In this document: positions 22,051-35,700 of the stretch, piece after piece
Numbering within the stretch: position 1 is the first letter of the stretch
Layout: every line of letters starts with the position of its first letter
Source: Enchytraeus crypticus
Lineage: Eukaryota; Annelida; Clitellata; Enchytraeida; Enchytraeidae
DNA length: 64,000 nt
Direction of reading: 5' to 3'
Assembly: GCA_905160935.1 (NCBI GenBank)
Contig: CAJHZI010000740.1
Coordinates: 372,001 to 436,000, forward strand
The notes under the pieces: model-generated
Databases searched by the model: none
The model's input: the letters and a program-made list of their open reading frames with translations, nothing else
What the model was told of the DNA's origin: nothing
Made by a program: the position numbers and the translations under genes

Positions 22051-24228
22051 ATTTCTAGACTTTTCCTGTCTACTTCCAGCTGCCGTTGCTGCCTGCTTAA
22101 GTTAATTTAAAGCCTGTTTAGGGCTAGATAATCCAATCAGCTGGTACAAGAAGATTTCAGCAGCACTCAGCTGTACGACATGCAGTAGCAATCTTCTGAT
22201 GTATGTTTGAGTATGAGGTATCTAATGCAATATGTTGCTCAGTATTGCCGATCAACCATGCTACCTATCTCAACTATAAATCATTGCTAATGTGATTTCT
22301 GAGTTTCAGCATGCCGTCTGAATCATTTCTAATGTTATCTTGCAGCTATTCTTGATGTTCTTCGAAAAAAACATAATTCATTCTGAATAAACTGCATGAG
22401 AATAATATATGAATAGAGGCTTTAAGATTATACTACAAGATTATACCTCAAAGGTTACCTAAAAAGTCTTGTGGTCAGAACCAAGTTTAACGTCAGTTTC
22501 ATATCTCAAAACAATGACCAGAGCTTCGATCGGATTTGAATCAAGCGCATACTTATTCGGTTATTCGGACATGAAATTAATTTTATTAGGCCTATCAACA
22601 CTCACGTACTGATAGGCCTATTAGTTTGACTACTGTATACTAATGATGATCTAAACTAATAGTAAACAAACGAGGTCCAATTATTGCCAAGCTTTCTCTT
22701 TCCTGTATGATAAAGTATTTCTAAACGAATTCCAGTAATTTTATCATCATTTTTTTAATATTTACTCTATCACTTCTTACTACACTTTAATAAATTTTAA
22801 TGAATCGGTGAGGCCGCATATGTTTTGCTTTAAATTGATTATTAGAGTTACGTGTAAACGAAATATAAATAGCCTACCAGTATTCTCACTCATTTAGATA
22901 CATCATTTGGTTTCATAATAAATTGTTTAAAAGATGGTAAAATACGATACTGGTAAATGAATCATTTTCGTCGAATTGATATCTTTAATAATATATCTGC
23001 TCCTTCACTCAAATTATAATTTTTTTTCTCTCTGCTACAACTCCTAATTAATTAGTTACTTAATGCTTGTGTGTCTGCACTAAAAGTCAAAGGTGCGGCT
23101 TTATTCTAATTAGTGATATTGCAGAAGATGCGGAGAGCAACATAGCCTTATTTAACAGTAGCTACATAACGGCATTGAAATATTTATCATTGGTCCCTTA
23201 TACTGTTATTGTATGTCTAATGACAATATTGTATTTCTGCGTTGTGTAATATTTCATTATTAAATAAGAATTTATTAGAAACACTGAAGAAATCGGTAGC
23301 AATAGAAATATTATGGACAATTAGAAAATTTTAAAAGTCCTGAGCTGCATTATAGAAACTCAACAAACAAGATGCAGAATTATGAAAGACGGCACCTAAA
23401 TATTTCAATAAAGTATGATTCATTTAGGCTATGTCACATAAGTGATCTTACGTGAACTTAATTGATGAACCAGAAACCATATTTATCGACATTATGATAG
23501 CTAAATATTTTTATTATTTTTATTTATATTTTTACATAAATACCAATATTGTTGGACCACCTCTTGAATAAAAAAGTAAATTCTAGAATTACACTAATGA
23601 AACAAATTTATGCTTATAAATAAAATTTAGTTGCATTTATTGTTAAAAGTTTAATTTTGTTATAAGATTATGAATAAAACTGATTTAGATTTATGGCTCA
23701 TAATTTAATTTAGCTATAAGGTTATGAATTAGGAAACTATCGTGATCTGTTCGCTTATCCTGGGCACTATGTGTTTATAGAGATAGAGCCCTCGTCCAGT
23801 TCATTGATCTAATTCATTTGTTCTACCCACAGAGCCTAGACGTTCGCTGCAGGCTGATCATGAAAGGCTGTTCAAAAGCAGCGAAAATACGAACTCAACA
23901 AAATTCCATTGCGTTCTTTTAGACTGTCGGGTAACTGAAGATCTCAAGAAATTCGTAGAAGATATAAGGCATTCAACAACTATAATATAACATAATCGTT
24001 ATATGATGTCAAGGCTATATGGTTCACTATGTAGCCGCAACGTTCTGTAAAAATTCTTGAGCATAGTGGATTGTAATCAGGAAGATTTAAATTTTAAAAT
24101 ATTTCATTGAAAGTGTTACTTATTAAAAGCTTCTAAACTGCAACTGACCTGTTGCTTTTATGTAAACTTAGTCATACGTCTGAAGAATTTATAATTAGAA
24201 TGCATATGCATTCTTTTGCAAAGGAATC
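22051..24228. other. Intergenic upstream of the Ig gene; no gene seen
   Basis: AT-rich. It contains a CAGCTG-containing block near 22075-22190 and a very diverged minus-strand SINE-B trace near 22487-22520. No promoter motif can be claimed. Confidence 0.5.
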
Positions 24229-24286
24229 ATGAATCAGTTGTTGGATACAATTCGCATATCCGTGCTCATAGCTGAGATGATGTTAG
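24229..24286 (+). CDS. Ig gene start exon (residues 1-19, signal peptide candidate)
   Basis: ATG AAT CAG opens 19 codons and ends TTAG|gtaagt, a strong donor in the phase 1 required by the next exon. It encodes MNQLLDTIRISVLIAEMML. As a signal peptide it is weak, because the hydrophobic stretch ISVLIAEMMLV contains a Glu. An in-frame TAG lies 12 codons upstream with no other ATG. An out-of-frame ORF at 24201-24233 (MHMHSFAKES) ends in a TGA overlapping this ATG. Confidence 0.5.
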
Positions 24287-26859
24287 GTAAGTCCTAAATA
24301 GATGAATTTATTTTCATACTAGAGTCGTAATGTTTTTATACTAGCGACTACTGTAAAATTTACTCTTAAAAGATTTAAAAGCATCAGTTTTAGAACTCAT
24401 AGTCTCAGGTATATGATTAAAAGTTTTGAGCCGGTTACACACCGAGCACCCTAGTTAATGAAATCCCGTCGACTGAAATTAGATTTGAATTCTGAGAGCT
24501 CTCTTTGCCTGTGTTAATACCTTATTCGCCAGGCCTTAACCTCGACATATTTTGTCAAAAAGTTATCAATAGCCAGTAAATAATTGCTAACAGTTTTATG
24601 TGAATGGATAAATCTGTAAGTTCACTTCCTAATAAAAATAATGGCTTGCCGTTACAATATAGATAGGCCTATGTTTAAATATTCATGCGAAAACTTCTAC
24701 GCAAATTTACGAAAGTTAAGCCAATTCCTTTACCAGTATCATCAGTCTTAATGAATGTCTCAATAGAGTAGTTGTAAGAGGCGTAAGAGAACGTCATGAA
24801 TTTTTAAATGGCAGATTATGAAGTTAATTGAACACAAGCTCGAGGGTTCGATTCCCAACCGTGCTGATCTGAGAGCAAAATCTCGGACATTCACAGGACT
24901 GGTTACACGGAAAATAGACTAAATTGCCTAACGGTTTAAACAAGTGGTATTGAAAATGCTATATATCAATTTAGTTGATCATTTCACTATAATGCGTGTT
25001 TATGTTTACTGTTTATTGTCTACATAGCTTAGCGACGATAAAAGTTATCCGTTAAAGTAACACGCATTATAGTGAATAATCAACTATGTTGATATCTATC
25101 ACTTTTAAAACCACATGTTTAATCCGTTAGGCAATTTAGACCATTTTCCGTATAACCAGTTCAGTGAATGTCCGAGATTTTACTCTCAGATCAGCGCGAC
25201 CGGGATTCGAACCCACGAGGATTCAAATAACCTTAGGATTTGTCATTTAAAACTTCATGACGTTAACCCTACGCTATTTAGACATTCTAAATCCTATCAT
25301 GCATCGTACCCGTATATAAGACCAAACCAGCTTGTAAGTAACTAGCTCCCTTGCATAACAACGGAACCATCGAGATATAATAACTACATACTCTCTTGCA
25401 AATTATAAGGCCATAATATTACAACGAAACTTTCCCGGTAAATGAGCTCAAAATATCTATATGACTGTATATTTTAGCAGTGACTGGAAGGCTCGTGAGA
25501 GTACCTCGCAACACAGTGGCTTTGACTGGTCATCCAGCAATTCTCAACTGTTCCACGGACCTAGCCCCCTCTGATAACATCCTACAGTGGCAGCTACTCC
25601 AGGAGGGAATGACGCAGACAAACACTCTCTTTAATGGAAATATCAATCCCAGCTACTCGCATAAAATGTGCATTGAAAAATATGACAATGATAATGAATT
25701 CTTCGCCAATATTGTAATTTACTCAGCGTCATTGAGTGACGGAGGCACTTACACTTGCCAAGACGATTACGGGATTGGCGAGGCAGAGGGCGCTTCGCTT
25801 ATAATACTTGGTAAGTATCTCTAACTTGAGTTATTCATAATACCTTACATTTATTAGTCGTTAATTTTAAGAAAGCTTTAAAAAGGCATGCCTTAAGAAA
25901 GCTTTATAAGTTTGAAAGCCATAATAGTTACTTTTATATAATTATTGTCAGTTCAATTCTCAAACGATTTCTTTGACAATATCTTTATTAAGAGAAAAAC
26001 GACGTTAATATTAGCATTGATCACGACGTTAATCATAACGTTAATCATAACATTAAACCAAACGTTAATCATAACGTTAATTATGATTTCCGGCTTTAGT
26101 TATTGCTTCAGATAAGAGTAGCAGAGTCGACGTGCCTTCTACGTAGATGCTTTACTTTCATCAAATGTTAAATTGTCTCAAATTAATATGCGCACTGAAG
26201 AAATTAAACGTTAACTGATTTATTTACCGACTTATTGCCTAATTTATTGACTGACTTATTGCCTGATATATTGACTGATTTATTGATTTATGTATTGACT
26301 GATTTATTGACTGACTTATTCCCTGATTTATTGATTGCTTTATTAATTGATGTATTGACTGATTTATTGAATGATTTATTGCCAAATTTATTGACTGACT
26401 TATTGCCTGGTATACTGAGTGCTTTATTGATTCATGTACTGACTGATATATTGACTTATTGCAACACTCTGATCTGCTCGACTGATCTAAACTCAGAGAA
26501 AAACCCAGAGTGTGTAGTCAGTACAGACGAGGTCGCTGCTGTCACCAGTGAGGGACTGATTAATCTCATCCCTAACGAGACAGCGTACATCAGGTGTCAC
26601 GTGGTTTACCACGGGGCTGATCGGCCTGTCTACACGTGGCTCGACTGTCCACACGTCCGGGCGGTGGACGACAACCGCAATGGCACGGCCAGCGCCTCCG
26701 TCGTTGTTGTGGCTGGAAGATCAGATGTCAACTGCACCGTGAGGGTGGACTTCTCGAAACTTGAAGAGGGCGGGAGTTCAGACGGAGTTCCGCCAGAGTA
26801 CGAATACTACGTATCATCGCACATAAATGTCTCATGTTTGTATTATCTTCTGTAATAAT

Positions 26860-26953
<94 letters not shown>

Positions 26954-29691
26954 GGTTACGATCACGATTAAGTTCTAATGATTAATTAAGCATCAATGGG
27001 TATGCAGTTTAGAATGTAAGCTAAGCGATCTTTTAGTCATTTCAATGTTCAATTTATTTGTTGTATTGAAAAACCGCAAACTTTACAATGTAATTAGAAG
27101 TTTCTTATAGTAGTTTATTTAGAAAAGATACGATACGTATATTCATTTAGGTTCAACGTTAATGGTTTCTTTTGTATTTCAGTTCAAGTTCTTTTTTCAT
27201 ACTTACCTCAATCAGGCCAATTTTATTTAAAGAACTTAGCAGCTGCTTCTTAGCCATTAACTGCAAACTGCAGTGTTCGGATTGGACGAATTGACAGCAC
27301 ACTTGCTCATAGCCCAATAAACAAAAGTCATTCACTAAATAAAATAGTCTTTTGTTCATTACAAATTATAGCCTAATTAATTTTGACAGTATACTGGTGA
27401 CACACCAACAGAGGTCTAAACTAGCCATATAATATTCACCGCCATGTTGCTGAATACATTATAAAAGTTGTCAAGACAGTAGAAGTAAATGTGTAGAATT
27501 AGACCAGAAATGGTTGTAGAAATTTAAATTGCAAACAGATGTAAGATACTAGAAATTTTAAACGTGATCTTTAGAGGTGACTCTTTATGGCGTAATCTTT
27601 ATATACACTATATTTAGTTGTGTATAATTTCTCTATAAAAATTATATTTCTATCCTCTGCTTTTAGCTTCATATCATCATGCGATTAAGCCATTTGATAA
27701 ACGACAAATTACATTTGTCATTAGCTTACCTTTATTTTGTATTCTTTTTTCAGTGTTTTTTATTGCTTCCATCATCATTCAGTCTGCGTAAATGTTAAGT
27801 AGAATTGATGGCATGCAAGAGAATTGTCTTACTCTGCTGTTCCTCCCTCTTCCTTATATTCTTTGCTGTGTTTTGACACTGGCTCTATAGTTCTAATAGG
27901 GTTTCAAAATTTATCATTCATCTTTTCAGTTCACTAGTATTTCTCATTTCCATTAAAATTTCAATTGCCTCATTTCCCTGCGCTATCTACATGTAGACCT
28001 ATATAAGCAGCCGTCACCTATAATACACACACTCTCTCTCCCTCAATAATATATATATATATACATATATATATATAATACATATATAATATATATATAC
28101 ACCTGGAGCCAGTGGTGATGTCAGTTAGATATTCGACCGCGGATATCAATATGTGCGGGGTTCATTTCCTGGGCTCGACCGTCACTAACATCGCTTTCGA
28201 GTGAGAAAACTGACGTTAACCTTAGCTTTACCAGCTTATATATAATATAATCAGTTATATCTATTATATATGTGTACGCTATATAATATACTTTGTACAA
28301 ACATTGTCAATACCTATATGCTATGTGTATATATACACTGTATATATTAAATATAGGCCATATATACATGTTTAAATATACTGTATATATGCATGTATAT
28401 AGATTTGGCTATATATATAATAATATCCATAGATATAATAGATACATAATGCTTAAATATATATATATATATATACATGTATATATACTGTAACTGTATG
28501 CATGTACACGTATATTTGTATTTAATTAATGTGTCGCTTACACCTTGACCTGAAATCATTATCACTCTATTCCGTTAGTTGCGAAGATGACTTTAACATG
28601 GCTATTAATTATTGATATTAGCAATATACCAATTTCAGGATGGTAGATTAAATTCGAATTTAATGGAGAATGAAATAAAAATGTATATTATATATAGTCA
28701 AAAGATGGACTGGCATTCAAATATTATTAGTTTTTTTCATAATTTAAATCTTACAATAACGCATTATGTGTATCGTAAGTTATTGTTTTGGTGCTAGCGA
28801 ATTTAGCTTGGGGTTCTGAATGTGAATAGTTTTTGACTATAACTATAAATGAGTTTGTGATTGTGCTTGATTGTACTTGATTGTACTCGATTGTGCTTGA
28901 TTGTGCTTGGTTGTACTTGATTGTACTCGATTGTGCTTGATTGTACTTGATTGTACTCGATTGTGCTTGATTGTGCTTGGTTGTACTTGATTGAACTTTA
29001 TTGTGCTTGATTGTACTTGGTTGTGCTTGACAATGCTTGGTTGTGCTTGATTGTACTTGATTGTTCTTGATTGTGCTTGATTTAGATGAGGTCGAAATGG
29101 TTACATTTAACATCGCTAACGCCTCGACCCTGGCGCCAGGGCATATCCTGACGGCCGTGGCGGACTCAAATCCAGTGGCGCGGTACGTATGGAACGGTTC
29201 GTTACCAAATGGAACCGACATACATAAGGAATCCTCTAGCGTCACACTTTTCGAGGAAGGAGAGTATCACTTGACCTGCACTGCCTGGAACACAGTGAGG
29301 AGTCAAGTCCATATGACAAGTTCTGACATAACCGTAAATGTGAAAAGTAAGTGGAAATTTTCTTCTGATATATACAAGTATATATATAATTATATATATA
29401 TATACATGTATATATTATATATGTATATATATACGTGTGTGTGTGTGTGAGTGTGAAGTAGACACGCATTATAGTGAAATGATCAACTATGTTGATATCT
29501 ATTACTTTTAATACTACATGTTTGAACCGTTATGCAATTTAGACCATTATCCGTATAACAAGTCCAGTGAATGTCCGAGATTTTACTCTCAGATCAGTGC
29601 GGCTGGGATTCGAATCCACGAGGGTTCAATTCACCTCAGGATAATTCATTTAAAAATTCACAACGTTATCCCTACGCTAGTAATCCATTCA

Positions 29692-29751
<60 letters not shown>

Positions 29752-32700
29752 CGATATGTATATACAATATATATTATACATATGTATACGTGAATATGTA
29801 TTGCTAGATGCTTTAAAGATCCACTCATATGTGAACATGAAGAAAAATGCAAAAGACAGAGAAAAGTGGAAGCGTTATATGCCATGGAACTGCCTGTAGG
29901 CAGTGTACTAAGAAACTAGGATTAAGAAAAAGATACTGATATGTAACTTTAACAAATACCTGATTTAATGCATAGCAAAGTACTGTATTGCAATTGTCCA
30001 GCCTCTGAAGGACAAGTTTAGACGATGAAAAGATGCTTATTCGTTTGTGACAGCTTCCTTGCCTACTTCAGCATCTCAGAATTTCGGAAACATCATTCAA
30101 TCAATCAATCGATCGATCAATCAGTCAATCAATCAACTAATTAATCAATCGATCGTTAAATCAACTAGAATCTATATTCTACTTGAATATAGATCTAGTT
30201 TATAGTAGACCTGGCCATATCGTAGACATCAATTTAATTTTCTTAACCAATTCCAAGAGTACAGAAAATTAAATCATAATGACTGTAGATTATATTGCAG
30301 AACAGTTTATTACACTTAACGTTTGTGTATCAGTAGAAACAATTTATCACGACATCGACGCATAATATTCGCAGCGCCATCAACGTAATTAAAGGGTGCC
30401 AATCGTTATCGGCTCATTTGCACCTACATCATCTGGATTGTCTCGTATTCGCATGAATACTTTATGGCAACTCTAGCTACATAAACGTTTATAAATCAAT
30501 TGAACATAAAGGAAGTGAAATAATAGCATAGTAATAGACTAGTGGCGGCGCCATGCTTGTGAAGATGGATAGCCGAAACTAGTTCTATCGTAGCCACAGT
30601 AAATGTCTTCACGGCTCTAAAATATTTAGTAGTATCCCCTCATGATGGGCTCATTCCAAAAAATTGACAATCCTAACTAGCAGAGTCAAATATTCTCGAT
30701 CTACCTCATGTGGGGATGTACAGTCACTGAGAGTAGCCTACAATTTTCAACAAAGATTTTATTTTTCTCGTGAGCTTAAAAATTAACTACTTTTAGTACT
30801 TCTCATCCAAAATTGCAACCTTTGTATGTACACCCACTTATGAAGTCCTAAGAACATTATGCTGTTTTGCCTAATTATGAAGTAGAACCTTTGTGAACAA
30901 ACTTCCAATTGAGACTGGTTATGGCTGTTACTTTAAGCTGACAGTTAAATCATTATCAAAACATTACCTACGTTATCAGAAAATTATATATAGCATGAAT
31001 ATATACTACGCCAAGGCGTAAAGGATTAACTCTTTAAATCGATGGTGTGATCCATATGCAGCGTGAAAAAGCAAAATGTGAGTAGGAATATGTACCTTGG
31101 TCCTGCAACTTGGCAGAACACTAGAGAGAGAGATACTCCGCCAATATAATTATGTAATATTAAAAAATTCCTCTTGCGCAGTGAAGTAGAAGGATCGTGC
31201 CAACCATATTATAGAATTCGCATGGCTTTGAACAGTGAAATGTTTAATGCGGAACAACTTTGCTCTATCCTAACATATAAAAGCTCATGAGCAAAAGTAT
31301 ATCATAACAACAAAAGCTCAAAATTCCTCATGCGCACTTCCCACTCTCTTGGTTTTTCTGCCATACTCGTCATAAATCTAGAGACGGCGCACCATGTCTG
31401 TCTTGCAATCCACATTATCACTTTAGAGGTGGCGCACCCTATTTATCTTCCAATACACATGCAGATACTGAGACCTTTTCACCACGAATAAAACCCTCTT
31501 CTTGTTCGTTTATTTAGTAATGTTTGACGTTTTTAACATCTATTTTCTTGATCAATGCATTCTTTTTTCCTATAGTCATATTTGTGTAGCTTTAAACTAC
31601 ATCTAGTTAGTGTCGTTGATCGCTTCGTTTAAGTATATTAGGGGAAGATTTATAAATATAGAAGTGTGAATTTAGAATTATGTAGAAGTGTTAATTTAGA
31701 ATTAAATTACCAATCTTTAATCGAAGTAACGTTACGCAATATGAAACAAAGTGTCTATGACAATTTTTGTAGAAACGCTCTAGTGTAAGATTGTTTGGTT
31801 GTCGCACTTGTGTTTTGTGTTCTGCACTGTTTCGATCTTTGTGCGACACTTGTTAAATTTCCTAGTTGTCTAATTGACGAATAAAAAGATCTTCATAAGT
31901 TCTTTAGCATTGCCCGTGTTACGGGTAACTATGGTAAAACGTCAGAACTTCTCCGGGCGTTTCGTGTTTAGAGCAGAATTTGCTGCTTCTTGCTTAATGC
32001 ACATCTCCATTTACACCAAAAAATATGGTAGCATAACTAGAATGTAAGCACAATATAAAATACACAATACAAAGTGACATCATGTCACTTTGATGGTGGT
32101 CAGCTTGGTAAGATGTGTATCATCTTCCCTGACGGCCGTTGTTCAAATTTTTACAGACTGGTTGAAACCCTGTGTTTTGGGGATTTTTTAAATTTATTTC
32201 TTTTAAATGTTTATTTATATTTGTGTTTGTCAGTGATTTGGTGTTGATGTTGAAATAAACATATCTCTCTCTCTCATGTTCAACTAAATGAGGCAAAGAG
32301 GTTAATATGCAGGTACACTACTGGTCCTTATATTTAGGAGAGAAGATTTTAACGGCTGACGTTACTGATCTTCGAACATAAATACCTAGACTCACAGGGC
32401 GGTCTCTCTGAAACTCTGCTACCGAATGAATCAATTTGGTTTTGTTTAGCGATTGCATAAACCATGAAGCAGCTAGAATATATTCAGCGAGTCTGGAATA
32501 CAAATTGAAATGAAACACATATAAATTTAATCTACAGTGCACACTCATCAGGTTTAATCTACTCTGTATCAAACCTAATTTACTCTTCGATTAATTACTA
32601 TTGTTAGTGGAAGTTAATGTTATTACTATGTATGCTAATATGAGTATATATATATATATATATACGGTTTACTCTATAAGCTTTCATTTATATTTCAGGA

Positions 32701-35700
32701 ACAACTACCACCTCAGCTGCTGCAACTTCATCTAAAGATTCATATGTTCATGTAGTGGGTCTAGTCGTAGCGCTGCTGATTGCAGCTTTTTAAATGGATT
32801 AAAATTCGGCAGAAGTTCCGAAGGACGGTTTCTGTCAGTTTTCTTACATATAATAGTTTAATACGATAATTATTAAACGAATACTAACAGCAGTGCAAGT
32901 CAAGTAGAATACAGACTTCATTAATTAAAAGTGTTCCACTAAAATTAAACTAATTCAACTAATTAAAGTGTTCCAATAAAGGAGAGAAACACTAAAGAGT
33001 GTTCCACTAAAATAGAGAAACACTAAAGGGTGTTCCACTAAAGGAGAGAGATTGAGACTGCTTCGTGAGGTCCTCTACATGGATAGGACCTGTATAGTTC
33101 CCGTTTCATTTTGTTGCTACAAATTTTCGATGATATTTTGAGATCTGCAAGTTAAAGCTACTGAAAGACTAATACACTAAGACACTAAGACAAATTTAAG
33201 ATTGATAGCGACGTAAGAAAGTATGTCTTTCACACAGGCTGTAATGATTGTTTGATAAGGCCTAACCTTCGTGATATACAGGTAATAAAGCTGCTAGTCG
33301 ATAAAGTGAATACCAGAAGATTGAAATTCATTGTTGAGTAGAATTAATTCAGGCTTTCAATTTGCAGTTAAATAGATAGATAAAGACTATGTAAATCAGA
33401 TGGAATATATAACAATCTATAGTATATTTTATGTGAACTAATATTAATCAGAACAAACTTTAGGAACTTATACTACTACGCGTAACGGGAAGACCGAGAC
33501 TGGGCATTTTGGATAATTTTATAACTTATTGCTATCTGGATATTAAGAGAAAACAGAGGATAGACATTTGTGGAGGAGTTATATGACAAGGACCTGCTAA
33601 TTACTGACAATACACTATATGAAAGAGATTACTGCACGAAACACAGTCTTACAAATAATTAAATAATTACTGAAAATCATCTAATGAAAATAACTCCGAA
33701 GTATTTGTTCAGTTCCTCTATTCGACAATGTACATTTATAAGTGGAATCACATAAATTACTTAGAACGTCTGATTTAATCATTTCTGACGATTCTAAAGA
33801 TTTACAATTGACAAATATTTGCAATATTACAAGAAAATGCTAATTATATAATTTTGATTATACCGTTACTGCTTAGATTCTAATTATTATAGGATATTCT
33901 TACTGTTAAGCTAGGCATCTATTTATGTTTTCAGGCTCAATATTTTTCATTGAAGATCTAAGCTTTCGGATTGTGCTTTGGCTAAAATTTAATGCCAAGG
34001 CTTGAAATGATTGCTTCAAGTACAGAATAAAAACTTTAACTTCTGTTATTTTATTTCTGCAATGCCGTGAAAGTTTACTAGATCAGTTTCTTTGAAGTTG
34101 TGGCTTGAGAAATCAGCTAACACTCTAAAATTCTTCAAGGCAAATTGTAGAGTTAACAATAATGGTTGATTTGGATTAGACGTCCTTAGCACTGGCAAAC
34201 ACTTATTATTTATTATTGGAAGGGTTAGAGTGAGGTGTGATAGAGTTCGCTATAATAGAAACGAAACATGCTGAGTTGATGCGATTGTTACGTGGATGCC
34301 TCAAGTCTAACTAAATACGAAAGTAAATAAACATTTTCATCATCTAGCTCTGATTTCTAAAATATGCAATCAATCACACCCGATGGTTTTTATAGCTGCT
34401 TTCATGCTTTTAGGGTCATTTCTTTTATTTCATGCACTATCATAAGAAATTATAGTATTAGAGTGTTAATGTATTAATGTAATTTATCAAATATTCTAAG
34501 AATTGTGACATTATTATAATAATTTAAAAATAGCTAAACTCAATTCGGACGTCGGTTATTCAACTGCATTTAAAATAAAGGTTTAGTTCGGTTCGGCTTT
34601 TTTTCTCACAATTTTTATGGAATTCATAAGAATCGCCTTTTAAGAATAGATTACGGTGACTCCTATTACTTCTTAATACATAATACAAATTATAACTATT
34701 TACTTATAGATATTAGTATATAATGTACGTAAAGAGTATAAATCAATCAGGACTAATTCTTATTAAATAATTCTCAGTAAATATTACTATTTACTTAACT
34801 ATTAATATACATTAACATACATATATATTACAGTTAAGTTCTTCATCTGATTACCATCTCGACTTTTGGGCATTAGGTGTACCGTTCGATTCCTTATCTG
34901 GCCCAAAGCCGATGCACAGACGAAAACCATATTGTAGGATTTGACTCTTTGGTAGAGAGTGTGCCTCAGAATCGTGAGGCCTAGGTTCAAATCTCTGGTC
35001 AGTCATCAACAAATAAATCTCGACGCCATGGAAGGCTAGTTGCAATGTATCAGGCTATTTGAGGCAGCCATTTACTAGTCATGTAGAGAAGAAAAAAGAA
35101 AGCTCCAAAAAGGAAAAGCCAAACAACGAATCAGGTACGTTTCGTTTTACCACGTGAGCAACTGTCCCAACAGAAAAATAATAATCTCCTCAAGCATTAA
35201 CAAGTGGCAACAAGTATCTTCTCAAGTATAAATTATATCTATCTCTAGTAATGATGAAAAATGAAAGCATTAGACTAATTTTGCCTTAAAGGCGCTTACA
35301 ATATTAGTATAAATCGATCCTATTTATAGTCTGCTATTGTTTGTTTGTGCGTCATAAAAACAATTTCACATTAAAGGACAGTGTCTACGAGTAGAATGTT
35401 ATATCGCTACTCTGACATATTTAGCCATACTTGAAGTCATTAGTTCAAGATGTCAAATATATCGCATTAAAGTAAAGCAAAGCTGGTAAATATAAGGTTA
35501 ACGTCAGTTTCTTTACTCGAAAGCGATGTCAGTGACGGGCTAGCCCAGGTATAATATTTTAAGTATCATGACAAGACGTTGCTTTGCAAGGAAATAGCTG
35601 ATTATATTATTTGAGTTTGAGAGATATATTGTTAAGAACAAAACCAGGTGTCTACTTTCATTTGCTACTATAAATAAAAACTTAAAAGACTAAAGCCTAG

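Noticed and set aside
25115..25345. ORF resembling those at 7502-7729 and 29518-29793
   Set aside because: All three lie on SINE-A copies read in antisense; shared peptide similarity is due to the repeat.
26235..26496. N-terminal Leu/Thr/Asp-rich part of the ORF before the Ig2 exon
   Set aside because: Encoded by the TTATTGACTGAT minisatellite; a good acceptor at 26496 in the right phase starts the exon after it.
32318..32572. 84-codon minus-strand ORF near the GPI exon
   Set aside because: No recognisable motif, no supporting splice sites, composition like the intron.
34931..35050. Possible tRNA gene
   Set aside because: A- and B-box-like blocks are present but no cloverleaf pairing or anticodon arm can be drawn; treated as a SINE head.
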